Part shown: positions 40,684 through 49,426 of the stretch, piece after piece
Layout of the letters: each line of letters starts with the position of its first letter
Position numbering within the stretch: the stretch's first letter is position 1
DNA from: Myxococcaceae bacterium
GTDB lineage: Bacteria > Myxococcota_A > Polyangia > Polyangiales > Ga0077539
Length of the DNA stretch: 64,000 nt
Direction: 5' to 3'
Assembly: GCA_004297725.1 (NCBI GenBank)
Contig: SCUS01000133.1
Location: 62,001 to 126,000, forward strand
Program-made: the position numbers and the translations under genes
The notes under the pieces: model-generated
The model's input: the letters and a program-made list of their open reading frames with translations, nothing else
Told to the model about the DNA's origin: nothing
Database searches by the model: none

Positions 40684-43287
40684 CTACCTCGCGCGGCCCA
40701 GCGCCGCGGGAGGCTGGGCCGTGCGACCGTCTTCGGGCCACGAGTGCCGAGGGTACTTACGGCAGAGCTCGCGTCGGATGGCGGGGTAGTGCTTCACCCA
40801 GAAGCCCTCGAGGTCGGTCGTCACCTGCACCGCGCGGTGGTTGGGCGCCAGCAGGTTGAGCACCAGCGGAACCTTGCCCCCGCCCACCGCGGGCCCCCTC
40901 GCGCAGCCGAAGAAGTCCTGCAGCCTCGACTCGATCCACGGCGCCTTGCCCGGCTCGTACATCACCCGGACCATCTTCCCGCCGCCGAGCGCCACCCGCT
41001 CCGGGGCGAGCTCATCGAGCGCCCTGCGCTGCGGCCCGGTGAGCCCATCGCGCAGCGCCTCCAGCAGCCCCGCGCGGCGCACCTCCGCCATCGTCCTGGC
41101 CCCGACGCAGCACTGTCGCAGCCCCAGCTCCAGCAGCGCGTCGGCGTCCGTCGGCAGGCCCAGCGCGGGAGAGCGCTCCGCCACGAAGGCCACCCGGGCG
41201 AGCCAGCGGTCGACCGCGTCGGCGTCCTCCACGAAGGAGCGCAGCCCCTTGCGCCGCGCCTCCTCCAGCAGTCGCTCGGTCACCAGCTTGTCGACCTCCG
41301 GCGAAGGGCTCGCACGGCTCTCGTCGAGCACGAGGCCCCGGTAGCGCAGCACCCGCACCGGGTCGACCCGCTCGTCCGCCGCGACCCAGCGCGCCTCGAC
41401 CGCGTCGATGACCCCGTCGGGAAACAGCTCCAGCAGCCACTCGGGCTCGATCACGCAGGCGGTACGCACCTGCACCCCTCGCCCTCGGTGGTCCGTGCGC
41501 TCCTCGGCGTCGATGGCCAGCACGAAGGCCCCGCCTCGCGCCTCGCTCGTCGCCGCGAGCGTGGCCGAGCCGCCCGACGCCAGCGCGACCTCGTCCCCTC
41601 GCAGCCTCCGGGCGACCCGGTCGGGGTAGCCTGCCAGCAGCGCGAGGCCCAGCGTATCCTCCCAGTCGTTGCCCGGCGCCACCAGCGGCGCGTTGGAGAG
41701 CGAGCGGTCTCGCCGCACCGCCGTGAGCAGCTGCTTGCGGGCGCGGTCCGCCGCCGACGCGGCCATGGGGTCGACGCCCATCGCCCGCAGGACGCCCGGG
41801 TTGAAGCGCTCCTCGGTGGCCCGATCGAGCGCATCCAGCGCGGCCAGCACGTCCGACCGGCCGTTGCTCGGGCTCCAGTCCTGATCGCGCGCGCCCCCGA
41901 GGCCTCCGCCGCGGCGTGACATCACCAGGTCGCGCTCTCCCAGCACCGCCGCCGCGCCTGCGGCCACCTCCAGCAGCCCCCGGCGAGCGCCCTCGACCAC
42001 CACCCTCGCGAGCCTGGGGTGCGTCGGCAGCGCCAGCATCGACCGCCCGGTCGCCGTGAGGGCGCCCCCCTCGTCGAGGGCTCCGAGGTCGCGCAGCAGC
42101 CGCTCCGCCGCGTCGACCGAGGCGGCGCCCGGCGCCTCGAACCACGGGAATGCCCGCAGGTCTCGCTCTCCCGCGGCATGCAGCGCGAGGGCCGTGTCCG
42201 CGAGGTCCATGCGCTGCACCTCCGGCGCGTCGTGCTCGGGCCGCGCGTCGTGGTCGTGCTTCGTGTAGAGCCGCACGCACCGCCCCGGCCGGGTGCGACC
42301 TGCTCTTCCCGCGCGCTGCGTGGCGGAGGCCCGCGACACCTTCGCGACCTTGAGCGTGGGCACGCCCGACCACGGCGCGTGCGACGCGACCCTGGCGAGC
42401 CCGGAGTCGACCACGGCCACCACCCCGTCGATGGTCACGCTGGTCTCCGCGACGTTCGTCGACAGGATCACCTTGCGCCGCGAGGCGGGCGCCACCGCGC
42501 GGTCCTGCTCGGCGCTGGGCAGGTCGCCGTGGAGCGGGAGCACCAGCAGGTCGGCCTCGGTGGCCAGCGACGCGCACGCCGACATCGCCCGCCGTATCTC
42601 CGCCGCCCCCGGCAGGAACACCAGCACGTCCCCGTCGAGGCCCTCCTTCACCAGCGCCCTCACCGCGCCTGCGACCTGCTGCTCGAGCGGCCGCTCGTCG
42701 GCGCGGGCCTGGTGCTCGATGGCCACCTCGAAGCGCCGCCCCTCGCTGGTCACCCTCGTCGCGGGGGTCGTCCCCTCGCCCAGAAACGCCGCCACCCGCG
42801 CGCCGTCGAGCGTCGCGGACATCACCACCAGCTTGAGGTCGGGCCGCGGCCCCCGCTGGAGCCTGCGCACCATCGCCAGCGCGAGGTCGCCCTGGAGGTG
42901 CCGCTCATGAAACTCGTCGAGCACCACCACGCCCACGGAGGCGAGCGTCGGGTCGCTCAGCAGCCGACGGGTGAGCACCCCCTCGGTGACGAAGCGCACC
43001 CTGGTCTTCGCGCTCGACACGTCCTCGAAGCGCACCTGGTAGCCGATGGTCTGGCCCAGCGGCTCGCCCCGCTCCTCGGCCACCCGCTTTGCGGCCATGC
43101 GGGTCGCGAGGCGCCGGGGCTCGAGCACCACCACCTCCCGGTCGCCCGCGAGGCCCGAGTCGAGCAGCGCCGAGGGGACGCGCGTGGTCTTGCCAGCGCC
43201 GGGAGGAGCCTCCAGCACGACCGAGCTCGAGGCGCGCAGGGCGGCCAGCAGGCTCGGGAGAACGTCGTCGATCGGGAGTGCGATCAC
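40684..43287 (-). CDS. hrpB: ATP-dependent RNA helicase HrpB
   Basis: An 867-aa DExH helicase. Walker A APPGAGKTTRVP is at about residues 27-38, motif Ia LEPRRLATRMAA, motif II VVVLDEFHERHLQGDLAL (DEFH, as in HrpB), motif III VVMSATLDG, motif V KVILSTNVAETSVTIDGV and motif VI ATQRAGRAGRTRPGRCVRLY. The C-terminal HrpB-specific region ends LAPNHRAVQVTTDLEGFWVKHYPAIRRELCRKYPRHSWPED in parts, which is diagnostic. Full length. The RNA target is not established for the family. Confidence 0.95.
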   Translation of the reverse strand: MIALPIDDVLPSLLAALRASSSVVLEAPPGAGKTTRVPSALLDSGLAGDREVVVLEPRRLATRMAAKRVAEERGEPLGQTIGYQVRFEDVSSAKTRVRFVTEGVLTRRLLSDPTLASVGVVVLDEFHERHLQGDLALAMVRRLQRGPRPDLKLVVMSATLDGARVAAFLGEGTTPATRVTSEGRRFEVAIEHQARADERPLEQQVAGAVRALVKEGLDGDVLVFLPGAAEIRRAMSACASLATEADLLVLPLHGDLPSAEQDRAVAPASRRKVILSTNVAETSVTIDGVVAVVDSGLARVASHAPWSGVPTLKVAKVSRASATQRAGRAGRTRPGRCVRLYTKHDHDARPEHDAPEVQRMDLADTALALHAAGERDLRAFPWFEAPGAASVDAAERLLRDLGALDEGGALTATGRSMLALPTHPRLARVVVEGARRGLLEVAAGAAAVLGERDLVMSRRGGGLGGARDQDWSPSNGRSDVLAALDALDRATEERFNPGVLRAMGVDPMAASAADRARKQLLTAVRRDRSLSNAPLVAPGNDWEDTLGLALLAGYPDRVARRLRGDEVALASGGSATLAATSEARGGAFVLAIDAEERTDHRGRGVQVRTACVIEPEWLLELFPDGVIDAVEARWVAADERVDPVRVLRYRGLVLDESRASPSPEVDKLVTERLLEEARRKGLRSFVEDADAVDRWLARVAFVAERSPALGLPTDADALLELGLRQCCVGARTMAEVRRAGLLEALRDGLTGPQRRALDELAPERVALGGGKMVRVMYEPGKAPWIESRLQDFFGCARGPAVGGGKVPLVLNLLAPNHRAVQVTTDLEGFWVKHYPAIRRELCRKYPRHSWPEDGRTAQPPAALGRAR

Positions 43288-43398
43288 CGCCGCGACCTAT
43301 ACCTCCCAGCACCGGTCTCGTCAGGGGCGGAGGTGGGTTCGTGCCGAAATCGTGACGCCGCGATCGTGGCGAGTAGGTTGCGCCCAAGGAGGTCGCAT

Positions 43399-43764
43399 TT
43401 GGACATCAAGAAGATCATCGCAAAGCTGCCGGTTGGCTACGCCGAGGACGCGGCGGGCATGAACGGGGACCAGCTTCGCGCGGAGATCATCCGCGCGGAG
43501 ACGTCGCTGCGCTGGGTGCAGCAGGAGATGAAGGCCGACGAGAAGCTCACCGGCGCCCGGGAGCTGATGAAGGACCTCTCGTCCGCCTACAACGAGGCCA
43601 AGAAGGCGCAGCGCGCCAAGATCGACTACTCGCTCCACGTGCTCGAAGAGCGCGGCGAGCTCGGCGTCGGGGCGCACGCCATGGACTCCGACGAGGACGC
43701 CGTCACCGGCCCCCGCCCCGCCCGCGTCGACGCCTCCAAGGCGAAGAAGTCCCGCGCCGCCTGA
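43399..43764 (+). CDS. Small conserved-looking hypothetical protein, TTG start
   Basis: A 121-aa protein starting at TTG 43399 with AAGGAGG six bases upstream, which fixes the start. The sequence is helical and charged: DIKKIIAKLPVGYAED, LRAEIIRAETSLRWVQQEMK, LMKDLSSAYNEAKKAQRAKI, then a Lys/Ala-rich tail. No signal peptide or membrane span. It is monocistronic, divergent from hrpB and convergent with hflX. The Lys/Ala tail and coiled-coil look would suit a nucleic-acid- or ribosome-associated protein, but that is guesswork. Confidence 0.78.
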   Translation: MDIKKIIAKLPVGYAEDAAGMNGDQLRAEIIRAETSLRWVQQEMKADEKLTGARELMKDLSSAYNEAKKAQRAKIDYSLHVLEERGELGVGAHAMDSDEDAVTGPRPARVDASKAKKSRAA

Positions 43765-43770
43765 GCGGCG
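43755..43770. terminator. Short GC hairpin between convergent genes
   Basis: CGCCGC (43755-43760) and GCGGCG (43765-43770) form a perfect 6-bp stem around CTGA, which contains the stop codon of the small gene. hflX ends at 43773. A minimal bidirectional terminator is possible; there is no U-tract. Confidence 0.3.
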
Positions 43771-43772
43771 GT

Positions 43773-45209
43773 TCAGCCCGCGGTCGAAAGCAGCGTCCGG
43801 ATTCGCGCGAGGGCCCCTGGCAGCGCGCGGACCCGGTACGCCGCGCCCGTCTCGTCCCAGCTCTCCTCCAGCACCCTGCACTCCCGGTGGATCTCGCCGC
43901 CGACGGCGCCCTGCGCGAAGGGCACCCGGAGCGTCGCCTCTTCCATCCCCTGCTCCAGCGTCTCCAGGATGCGCTCTCGCAGCGCCAGCACCGAGCCCCG
44001 GTCGAGCGCCGACACCAGCACCGCGTCGGGGTACTCCAGGGAGAGCGCCGCCATCGCGTCGCGGTCGAGCCGGTCGCGCTTGTTGAGCACCAGCAGCGAG
44101 GGCACCGAGCCCGCCTCGATCTCGCCGAGCACCTCGCGGGTCACCGCGTACTGGGTGCGCCACGCGGCGTCGCTCGCGTCGACCACGTGCAGCAGCAGCG
44201 TCGCCTCGCGCGCCTCGTCGAGCGTCGAGCGGAAGCTCGCGACCAGGTCGTGCGGCAGCTTCTTGATGAACCCGACGGTGTCCGAGACCAGTACCTTCGG
44301 GCGGCTCTCCGGGGAGAGCGAGCGCACGGTGGTGTCGAGCGTCGCGAAGAGCTTGTCGGCGACGTAGACCTCGCTCCCGGTGAGCGCCCTCATCAGCGAG
44401 CTCTTGCCCGCGTTGGTGTAGCCCACGAGCGCCACCCGGAGCTGCTCCTGCCGCCGAGCGCGCCGCACGTCGCCCTCCCTCGCCAGGCCGCCGAGCTCTC
44501 GCCGCAGCTCCGCGATGCGGTCGCGGATCTTGCGCCGGTCGAGCTCCACGGCGCTCTCGCCGGACCCTTTGCCGCCGATGCCGCCCCGCTGCCGATCGCC
44601 TCCCGCGCCGGTCTCCCTCAGCCGAGGCGCCAGGTAGTTGAGCCGGGCGATCTCCACCTGGAGCTTCGCCTCGCGGCTCTTGGCGTGGCGGTGGAAGATC
44701 TCCACGATCACCGCCGTGCGGTCGAGCACCTGCGCCCCGGTGGCGCGCTCGAGGTTGCGGAGCTGCGACGGCCCGAGCTCATGGTCGACCACCACCAGCC
44801 CGGCCTTCTCCGCCGGGATCATCACGTCTGCGGTGTCGTCGTCCTCGGCCTCGGGGGCCTCCGCGAGCGCCTCGACCTCCGCGCCGCCGGCCTCCTCGTC
44901 GGCGGCCTCGTCGAGCTCCGGGGCGGAGGGTCGATCGTCGATCTTGCGGACCTTCTTGATCGCCCCGGAGGGCACCACCCCGGTGCCGTCGGTGAAGCGC
45001 GCGAGCAGCCGGAGCTTGCCCTCGCCCAGCACCGCCGCGGCGGCGAGGTGCGAGCGGCGCTGGGAGATCGTCCCGACCACGCGGTGCCCGAGGGTCTCCA
45101 CCAGGCGGCCCAGTTCTTCGATGGACGAGCGGTGTTCGGCGTCGTCCACACCGGGGAGCTGGATGGCGACGAGGACTGCGGTCGAGAGATCGCGCTGGAT
45201 GTGTTCCAT
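43773..45209 (-). CDS. hflX: GTPase HflX, ribosome-splitting
   Basis: A 478-aa HflX-family GTPase. The N-terminal domain shows GHRVVGTISQRRSH and VVVDHELGPSQLRNLERATGAQVLDRTAVIVEIFHRHAKSREAKLQVEIARLNYLAPRL in parts, with GGIGGKGSGE before the G domain. G1 is GYTNAGKSSLM, G3 DTVGFIKKLP, G4 NKRD. An acidic insertion of about 40 residues (DEAADEEAGG to EAEDDDTAD) splits the N-terminal domain, longer than in E. coli HflX. It recycles or splits ribosomes under stress. Start: ATG at 45209. Divergent from the DTW gene. Confidence 0.93.
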   Translation of the reverse strand: MEHIQRDLSTAVLVAIQLPGVDDAEHRSSIEELGRLVETLGHRVVGTISQRRSHLAAAAVLGEGKLRLLARFTDGTGVVPSGAIKKVRKIDDRPSAPELDEAADEEAGGAEVEALAEAPEAEDDDTADVMIPAEKAGLVVVDHELGPSQLRNLERATGAQVLDRTAVIVEIFHRHAKSREAKLQVEIARLNYLAPRLRETGAGGDRQRGGIGGKGSGESAVELDRRKIRDRIAELRRELGGLAREGDVRRARRQEQLRVALVGYTNAGKSSLMRALTGSEVYVADKLFATLDTTVRSLSPESRPKVLVSDTVGFIKKLPHDLVASFRSTLDEAREATLLLHVVDASDAAWRTQYAVTREVLGEIEAGSVPSLLVLNKRDRLDRDAMAALSLEYPDAVLVSALDRGSVLALRERILETLEQGMEEATLRVPFAQGAVGGEIHRECRVLEESWDETGAAYRVRALPGALARIRTLLSTAG

Positions 45210-45273
45210 GAGGGGGCGCGGACCGTAGCACCTTGCGGGGTCTACGGCGGTCCGGTAGAGCCCCGGCAGACCC

Positions 45274-45975
45274 ATGAACCCCCCGAGCAACGACCCCACG
45301 GACGAGAGCCTGAGCGTGGCCCGCGTCCGAGAACTCATCAAGCCCATGGACATCCGCACCCGCGTGATCGTCCTGCAACACCCCCAGGAGCGTGACCGCG
45401 CCCTCGGCACCGTGCCCCTCCTCCAGGCGATGCTGCCGAAGGTCGAGGTGATCGTCGGGCTCTCCTGGCCCTCCCTCGCCCGCCTCCTCGACGACGCCGA
45501 CGCCGACGCCCTCCGCTGGGCGGTGCTCTACCCCGGCTCGCTCCCCCGGCAGCTCCACCTCAACGAGCAGAGCGCGCCGGTGCTGCGCCTCGATCGCAAC
45601 GGCAACGCCCTCGGGCCGACGCCCTACCTCGAAGGGCTGCTGGTGCTCGACGGCTCGTGGTCCCAGGCCAAGACCCTCTGGTGGCGCAACCCGTGGCTGC
45701 TGAAGGTGCAGCGCCTGGTGCTCCACCCCAAGGAGCCGTCGATCTACGGCAAGCTCCGCAAGGAGCCCCGGCGCGAGGCGGTCTCGACGCTGGAGTCGGT
45801 CGCCGACGCGCTGGTGTTCAACGGGGAGCCCAGGGAGGTGCGCGACTCGCTACGGAAGGTGTTCCGCACGATGGTGCAGCGCGCCCGGGACGAGATGAAG
45901 AACACCCCGCTCGTGCCCGACCCGGAGGACGATCCCTCGGATGACGAAGGCCCGCCCGAAACCGGCGGGGCGTGA
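45274..45975 (+). CDS. DTW-domain protein, tRNA-uridine aminocarboxypropyltransferase-like
   Basis: A 233-aa protein. VIVLQHPQERDRALGTVPLL and LLVLDGSWSQAKTLWWRNPWL match the DTW family, whose signature is DxTW/DxSWxQA; here it reads DGSW. RLVLHPKEPSIYGKLRKEP follows, also typical. DTW proteins transfer the aminocarboxypropyl group of SAM to tRNA uridine. The usual N-terminal Cys cluster (zinc site) is missing: the protein has no Cys before LQHP. It could be a diverged member with altered target. Confidence 0.8.
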   Translation: MNPPSNDPTDESLSVARVRELIKPMDIRTRVIVLQHPQERDRALGTVPLLQAMLPKVEVIVGLSWPSLARLLDDADADALRWAVLYPGSLPRQLHLNEQSAPVLRLDRNGNALGPTPYLEGLLVLDGSWSQAKTLWWRNPWLLKVQRLVLHPKEPSIYGKLRKEPRREAVSTLESVADALVFNGEPREVRDSLRKVFRTMVQRARDEMKNTPLVPDPEDDPSDDEGPPETGGA

Positions 45976-45980
45976 ACACT

Positions 45981-46009
45981 GGCGGGGCCAAAACGTATAT
46001 GGTCCCGCC
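45981..46009 (+). terminator. Stem-loop just after the DTW gene
   Basis: GGCGGGGCC (45981-45989) pairs with GGTCCCGCC (46001-46009) over nine positions with one G-U, around an 11-base A/T-rich loop. It starts six bases after the DTW stop and lies 78 bases before the TPR gene. It probably separates the two transcripts. No U-tract follows, and the AT-rich loop could instead belong to the next promoter. Confidence 0.42.
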
Positions 46010-46086
46010 CGCAAATTGGTGGGTCGCGACGTCGTGGGGAGTGTGTCTCCGGGCGCGGCCCGCCTCCCAGGAGGTCCAACCCCGCC

Positions 46087-47124
46087 ATGAACCCGGTCAT
46101 CCATCGCTCGTTCCTCGGACTCTGCGCGCTCTCCGCGCTGTCCATCGGTAGCGGCTGCGCCCGCACCGCCACCTTCGCCGTCACCCGGCCCGCCATGCTC
46201 AACGCCGCGGCCGTGGGCAACACCATGTCCGTCGGCGGCGTCGCGGCCCCCACGGGCATGCCGCAAGATCTCCAGGCGGCGGGCGAGATCGTGGCCGACC
46301 TCACAGGCCGTATCAGCCGCTCGCTCAACCCCTCGATCCGTCTCCTCGCCTCCGGCGGCGGCGTCGTCATCACCGGCGCGGTGCTGGGCAACCAGTACGC
46401 CGAGAACATCGAGCAGAACGCCGGCACCTGCACCCGCCAGGTGCCCGCCTACGTGAACGGTCGGCAGACGACCCGCACGGAGAGCTACGCCTGCACCACC
46501 CTCCGCCGGGTGGGCACCGCGTCCGCGCGGCTCCAGTTCCAGGTGACCCACGGCACCAGCAACGAGAGCCTCTTCGACCGCACCTACGAGGACAGCGCCA
46601 CCACCGCCACCACCGGCGTGATCTCGCCCTACGAGCGCCGCGACCCGCCCCCCATCGACGGCGGCGGGATGCTCCACAACCTCCGCGCCCACCTCGTCGA
46701 CCACTTCGCCCGGGTGATCCTCCCGTGGCAGGAGTCGGTCACCGTCGAGTTCGAGGACTGCGACGGCGACGCGCGCTGCCGCCAGGGCTACGACCTCGTG
46801 CAGGCGGGCAACCTCGCGGGCGCCGAGCCGCTCTTCACCCAGGTCATCGGGCAGTTCCAGAACGCCACCGTGCCCGTTCCGCCCAACGAGGCGGAGAAGA
46901 TCGGCGAGGCGTTCTACAACCGCGGCCTGACCCGGTCTTACCTGGGCCAGTATGCGCGCGCCGTGGCCGACCTGACCCGCGCCATCCAGATCCGCCCGGA
47001 CGAGGAGGACTGGCAGCAGGAACTCCGCGACGCCCAGCAGATGTCCCAGGACCAGGAGTCGCTCCGTCAGCAGGGCGCCGTCTCCAACGAGACGCAGAAC
47101 GTCCAGAACGCGGGGACTCCGTGA
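46087..47124 (+). CDS. TPR-containing lipoprotein
   Basis: A 345-aa envelope protein. Signal LCALSALSIGSGC (lipobox Cys at about residue 24). The central part has YAENIEQNAGTCTRQVPAYVNG and FDRTYEDSATTAT. C-terminal TPR-like units follow: RCRQGYDLVQAGNLAGAEPLFTQVI and EAFYNRGLTRSYLGQYARAVADLTRAIQIRP. It ends in a Gln/Asn-rich tail. The stop overlaps the GTG of the OmpA-domain gene (GTGA), so both are probably made together as partners in cell-envelope structure (inference). Confidence 0.82.
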   Translation: MNPVIHRSFLGLCALSALSIGSGCARTATFAVTRPAMLNAAAVGNTMSVGGVAAPTGMPQDLQAAGEIVADLTGRISRSLNPSIRLLASGGGVVITGAVLGNQYAENIEQNAGTCTRQVPAYVNGRQTTRTESYACTTLRRVGTASARLQFQVTHGTSNESLFDRTYEDSATTATTGVISPYERRDPPPIDGGGMLHNLRAHLVDHFARVILPWQESVTVEFEDCDGDARCRQGYDLVQAGNLAGAEPLFTQVIGQFQNATVPVPPNEAEKIGEAFYNRGLTRSYLGQYARAVADLTRAIQIRPDEEDWQQELRDAQQMSQDQESLRQQGAVSNETQNVQNAGTP

Positions 47125-48560
47125 CAGTCCGCCGCGGCGCGCGCTGGTCCATCGGGGCCGCGCTCTGCATGACCGGGGCGAGCGCGCTCTGGTCGTGCCA
47201 GTCCATGGGAGGCTCGCAGCGCGTCGACCCGAACGCCCTCGCGCAGCAGAACAACGCGTTCTTCCAGGAGCAGCTCCGGCTCGCCCGCGAGGCCCTCGCC
47301 CGGCAGGAGTGGAACGCCGCCCGGCAGAACCTCGAGGGCGTGGTCGAGTCGCTCCCGGCGACGGACCCGAGCGGCGCCGAGGCCCGCGCGGGCCTGGCCC
47401 AGATCGCCTTCGAGCTGGGTGACTACGCCCGCGCCGCGCAGGTCGCCGCCGAGGTGCCGACCACGTCGCCCTTCGCGGTGTCGGCGCTCGAGAGCCGCGG
47501 CCTCGCGCAGCTCTTCTCGTGCGACTTCAACGCCGCCACGGAGACATTCTACCAGCTCGCCCAGCTCGACGCGCCGCGCGGCCACATGTGGCTCGGCGTG
47601 GCCTTCGCGTGGACCGGCGCAGACGCCAACGCCGAGCGCGAGCTCACCACCGTCGTCAACGAGTCGGGCCACAGCGAGCACGCCCCCAACGCGCGCTTCT
47701 ACCTCTCGCAGCTCGCCCTCTGGGGCCGCCGCGCGGGGCCCGCGCAGCGCTACCTGGGCCAGCTCCAGTCGTCGTCGCCGGAGTACCTCGCCACGCTCGA
47801 CCAGCGCGCGCAGAACTGGCTCGGCCGCCGCGCGCACCTGATGCGAGCGTACTTCTCCTTCGACACGCTGGCGCGGATGCACCGGATGTCGTCGAGCAAC
47901 CAGGCCGTGGCCGACGACCAGCACGCCGGCGAGGCCCTCGCGCTGCTCCAGCAGAACCCGGGCGCGTGCGGCGAGCAGGTGACCCGCCTGGCGCAGGCCC
48001 GCAGCGCCAGCGCCGCCGACCGCGACGCCTTCGCGGCGGCCAACCGCGACAACGACGGCGACGGCGTGCTCGACGCCCGCGACCGCTGCCCCAACGAGGC
48101 GGAGACCCGCAACGGCATCGCCGACGAGGACGGCTGCCCCGAGGACACCGCGGCCATCGAGGTGGTCGGCAACCAGATCCGCATCCGCAACGGCTTCGCG
48201 ATCAACTTCGACGTGGGGCGCGACAGCGTGCTCGAGACCTCGCAGCCGGTCATCCAGGCCATCGTCACGCTGCTCCGCAACCCGGCGTACAACTGGATCC
48301 GCCGCATCCGCCTCGACGGGCACACCGACGACGTGGGCGAGACCGGCGCCAACCTCGACCTCTCTCAGCGACGCGTGCGACGCGTGGGGGCCATGCTCGT
48401 GGCCAACGGCGTCTCGGCCGACCGCCTGACCTTCGGGTTCTATGGCGAGTCCCGGCCCGTCGACATGGGCAGCACCGAGGAGGCCCGGGCGCGCAACCGC
48501 CGCGTGGAGATGTTCATCATCGACCCGGCCACCTTCGGCGGCGTCCGCGCGGCCGACTGA
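47121..48560 (+). CDS. OmpA-domain lipoprotein with TPR-like N-terminal region
   Basis: A 479-aa protein starting at GTG 47121, overlapping the previous stop. A signal ending SALWSC is followed by TPR-like helices (AREALARQEWNAARQNLEGVVESL; AQIAFELGDYARAAQVAAEV) to about residue 300. One thrombospondin-3-type Ca loop (NDGDGVLDARDRCPNEAE) precedes the OmpA C-terminal domain: INFDVGRDSVLETSQPVI, IRLDGHTDDVGETGANLDLSQRRVRRVGAML and EARARNRRVEMFI. This domain binds peptidoglycan. It should tether the outer membrane or a complex to the wall, together with the TPR partner. Confidence 0.9.
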   Translation: MTVRRGARWSIGAALCMTGASALWSCQSMGGSQRVDPNALAQQNNAFFQEQLRLAREALARQEWNAARQNLEGVVESLPATDPSGAEARAGLAQIAFELGDYARAAQVAAEVPTTSPFAVSALESRGLAQLFSCDFNAATETFYQLAQLDAPRGHMWLGVAFAWTGADANAERELTTVVNESGHSEHAPNARFYLSQLALWGRRAGPAQRYLGQLQSSSPEYLATLDQRAQNWLGRRAHLMRAYFSFDTLARMHRMSSSNQAVADDQHAGEALALLQQNPGACGEQVTRLAQARSASAADRDAFAAANRDNDGDGVLDARDRCPNEAETRNGIADEDGCPEDTAAIEVVGNQIRIRNGFAINFDVGRDSVLETSQPVIQAIVTLLRNPAYNWIRRIRLDGHTDDVGETGANLDLSQRRVRRVGAMLVANGVSADRLTFGFYGESRPVDMGSTEEARARNRRVEMFIIDPATFGGVRAAD

Positions 48561-48661
48561 CCCTTCACTCCGCCTCGACGCCCCCCCCACCACTCGACGC
48601 GCGGACCGGCTGACGGTCTGTGGCATCATCCGCGCCCCCCAACGACAGAGGAGGCTTCGCG

Positions 48662-49417
48662 ATGATCGGCGCTCGGGTGATGGGTCTCTGGTCCAACGGC
48701 ATCTGGTACCCCGGAGTGGTCTCGCAGGCGCGCGAACGCCGTGGGGAGCCGCAGTACTTCGTGCAGTTCGACGACGGCGACACGGCCTGGCTCTCGGCCC
48801 AGCAGATCCAGGTGCAGTCGGCGCCCGGGGCCGCTCCGCGCGGGGTGGCCCCCTCCCTCGGCGCCCGCGTCATGGCCGACTGGGCCGAGGACAGCTGGTA
48901 CCCGGGCTATGTCTGCGAGGCCAACCCCAACGGCACCCTGTTCTTCGTGCAGTTCGACGACGGCGACACCAAGTGGCTGGCGCCGATGAAGATCCGCCCC
49001 AACGGCGACCGCCCGGACGCCGCCCCGACCCCGCAGCTCACCCCCGGCACCGCGGTGCAGGGCGAGTGGGCCGAGGAGGCCTGGTACCCGGGCGTGGTCG
49101 CGAGGGCGAACGACAACGCCACGATGTTCTTCATCCAGTTCGATGACGGCGACCAGAAGTGGCTGCCCCCGCAGCAGCTTCGCTACACCGCGGCCGCGCG
49201 CTCCCCGCAGCCGGCGATCGCGCACACCCCGCAGCCCGTCCCGGTTTCGCAGCCTGCGCCCGCGCCGCACGGGGCGCCCGCCCACGCCGCCCATCCGCCC
49301 GCGCCGATGGCGGCCGCTGCGCCCCGGGCGGAATCCGAGCTCCGTTGTGCCTATTGCAACCTTCGCATCACCCGCAACGACGTGAGCCGTTGTCCGGAGT
49401 GCGGCGCCAGGCTCTGA
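48662..49417 (+). CDS. Protein with three Tudor-like repeats and a C-terminal zinc ribbon
   Basis: A 251-aa cytosolic protein; AGAGGAGG lies about seven bases before the ATG at 48662. Three repeats (about 2-50, 64-110, 120-168) share GxxVxxxWxxxxWYPGxVxxA, then FVQFDDGDxxWL. This is the core pattern of Tudor/agenet-type barrels, which in eukaryotes read methylated Lys/Arg; a bacterial role is not established. A Pro/Ala/His linker leads to CAYC-x10-CPEC, a zinc ribbon. Convergent with the H1-tail gene, 9 bases between stops. The fold call is by pattern only; a different SH3-like barrel is the main alternative. Confidence 0.75.
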   Translation: MIGARVMGLWSNGIWYPGVVSQARERRGEPQYFVQFDDGDTAWLSAQQIQVQSAPGAAPRGVAPSLGARVMADWAEDSWYPGYVCEANPNGTLFFVQFDDGDTKWLAPMKIRPNGDRPDAAPTPQLTPGTAVQGEWAEEAWYPGVVARANDNATMFFIQFDDGDQKWLPPQQLRYTAAARSPQPAIAHTPQPVPVSQPAPAPHGAPAHAAHPPAPMAAAAPRAESELRCAYCNLRITRNDVSRCPECGARL

Positions 49418-49426
49418 CGCCCGCGC

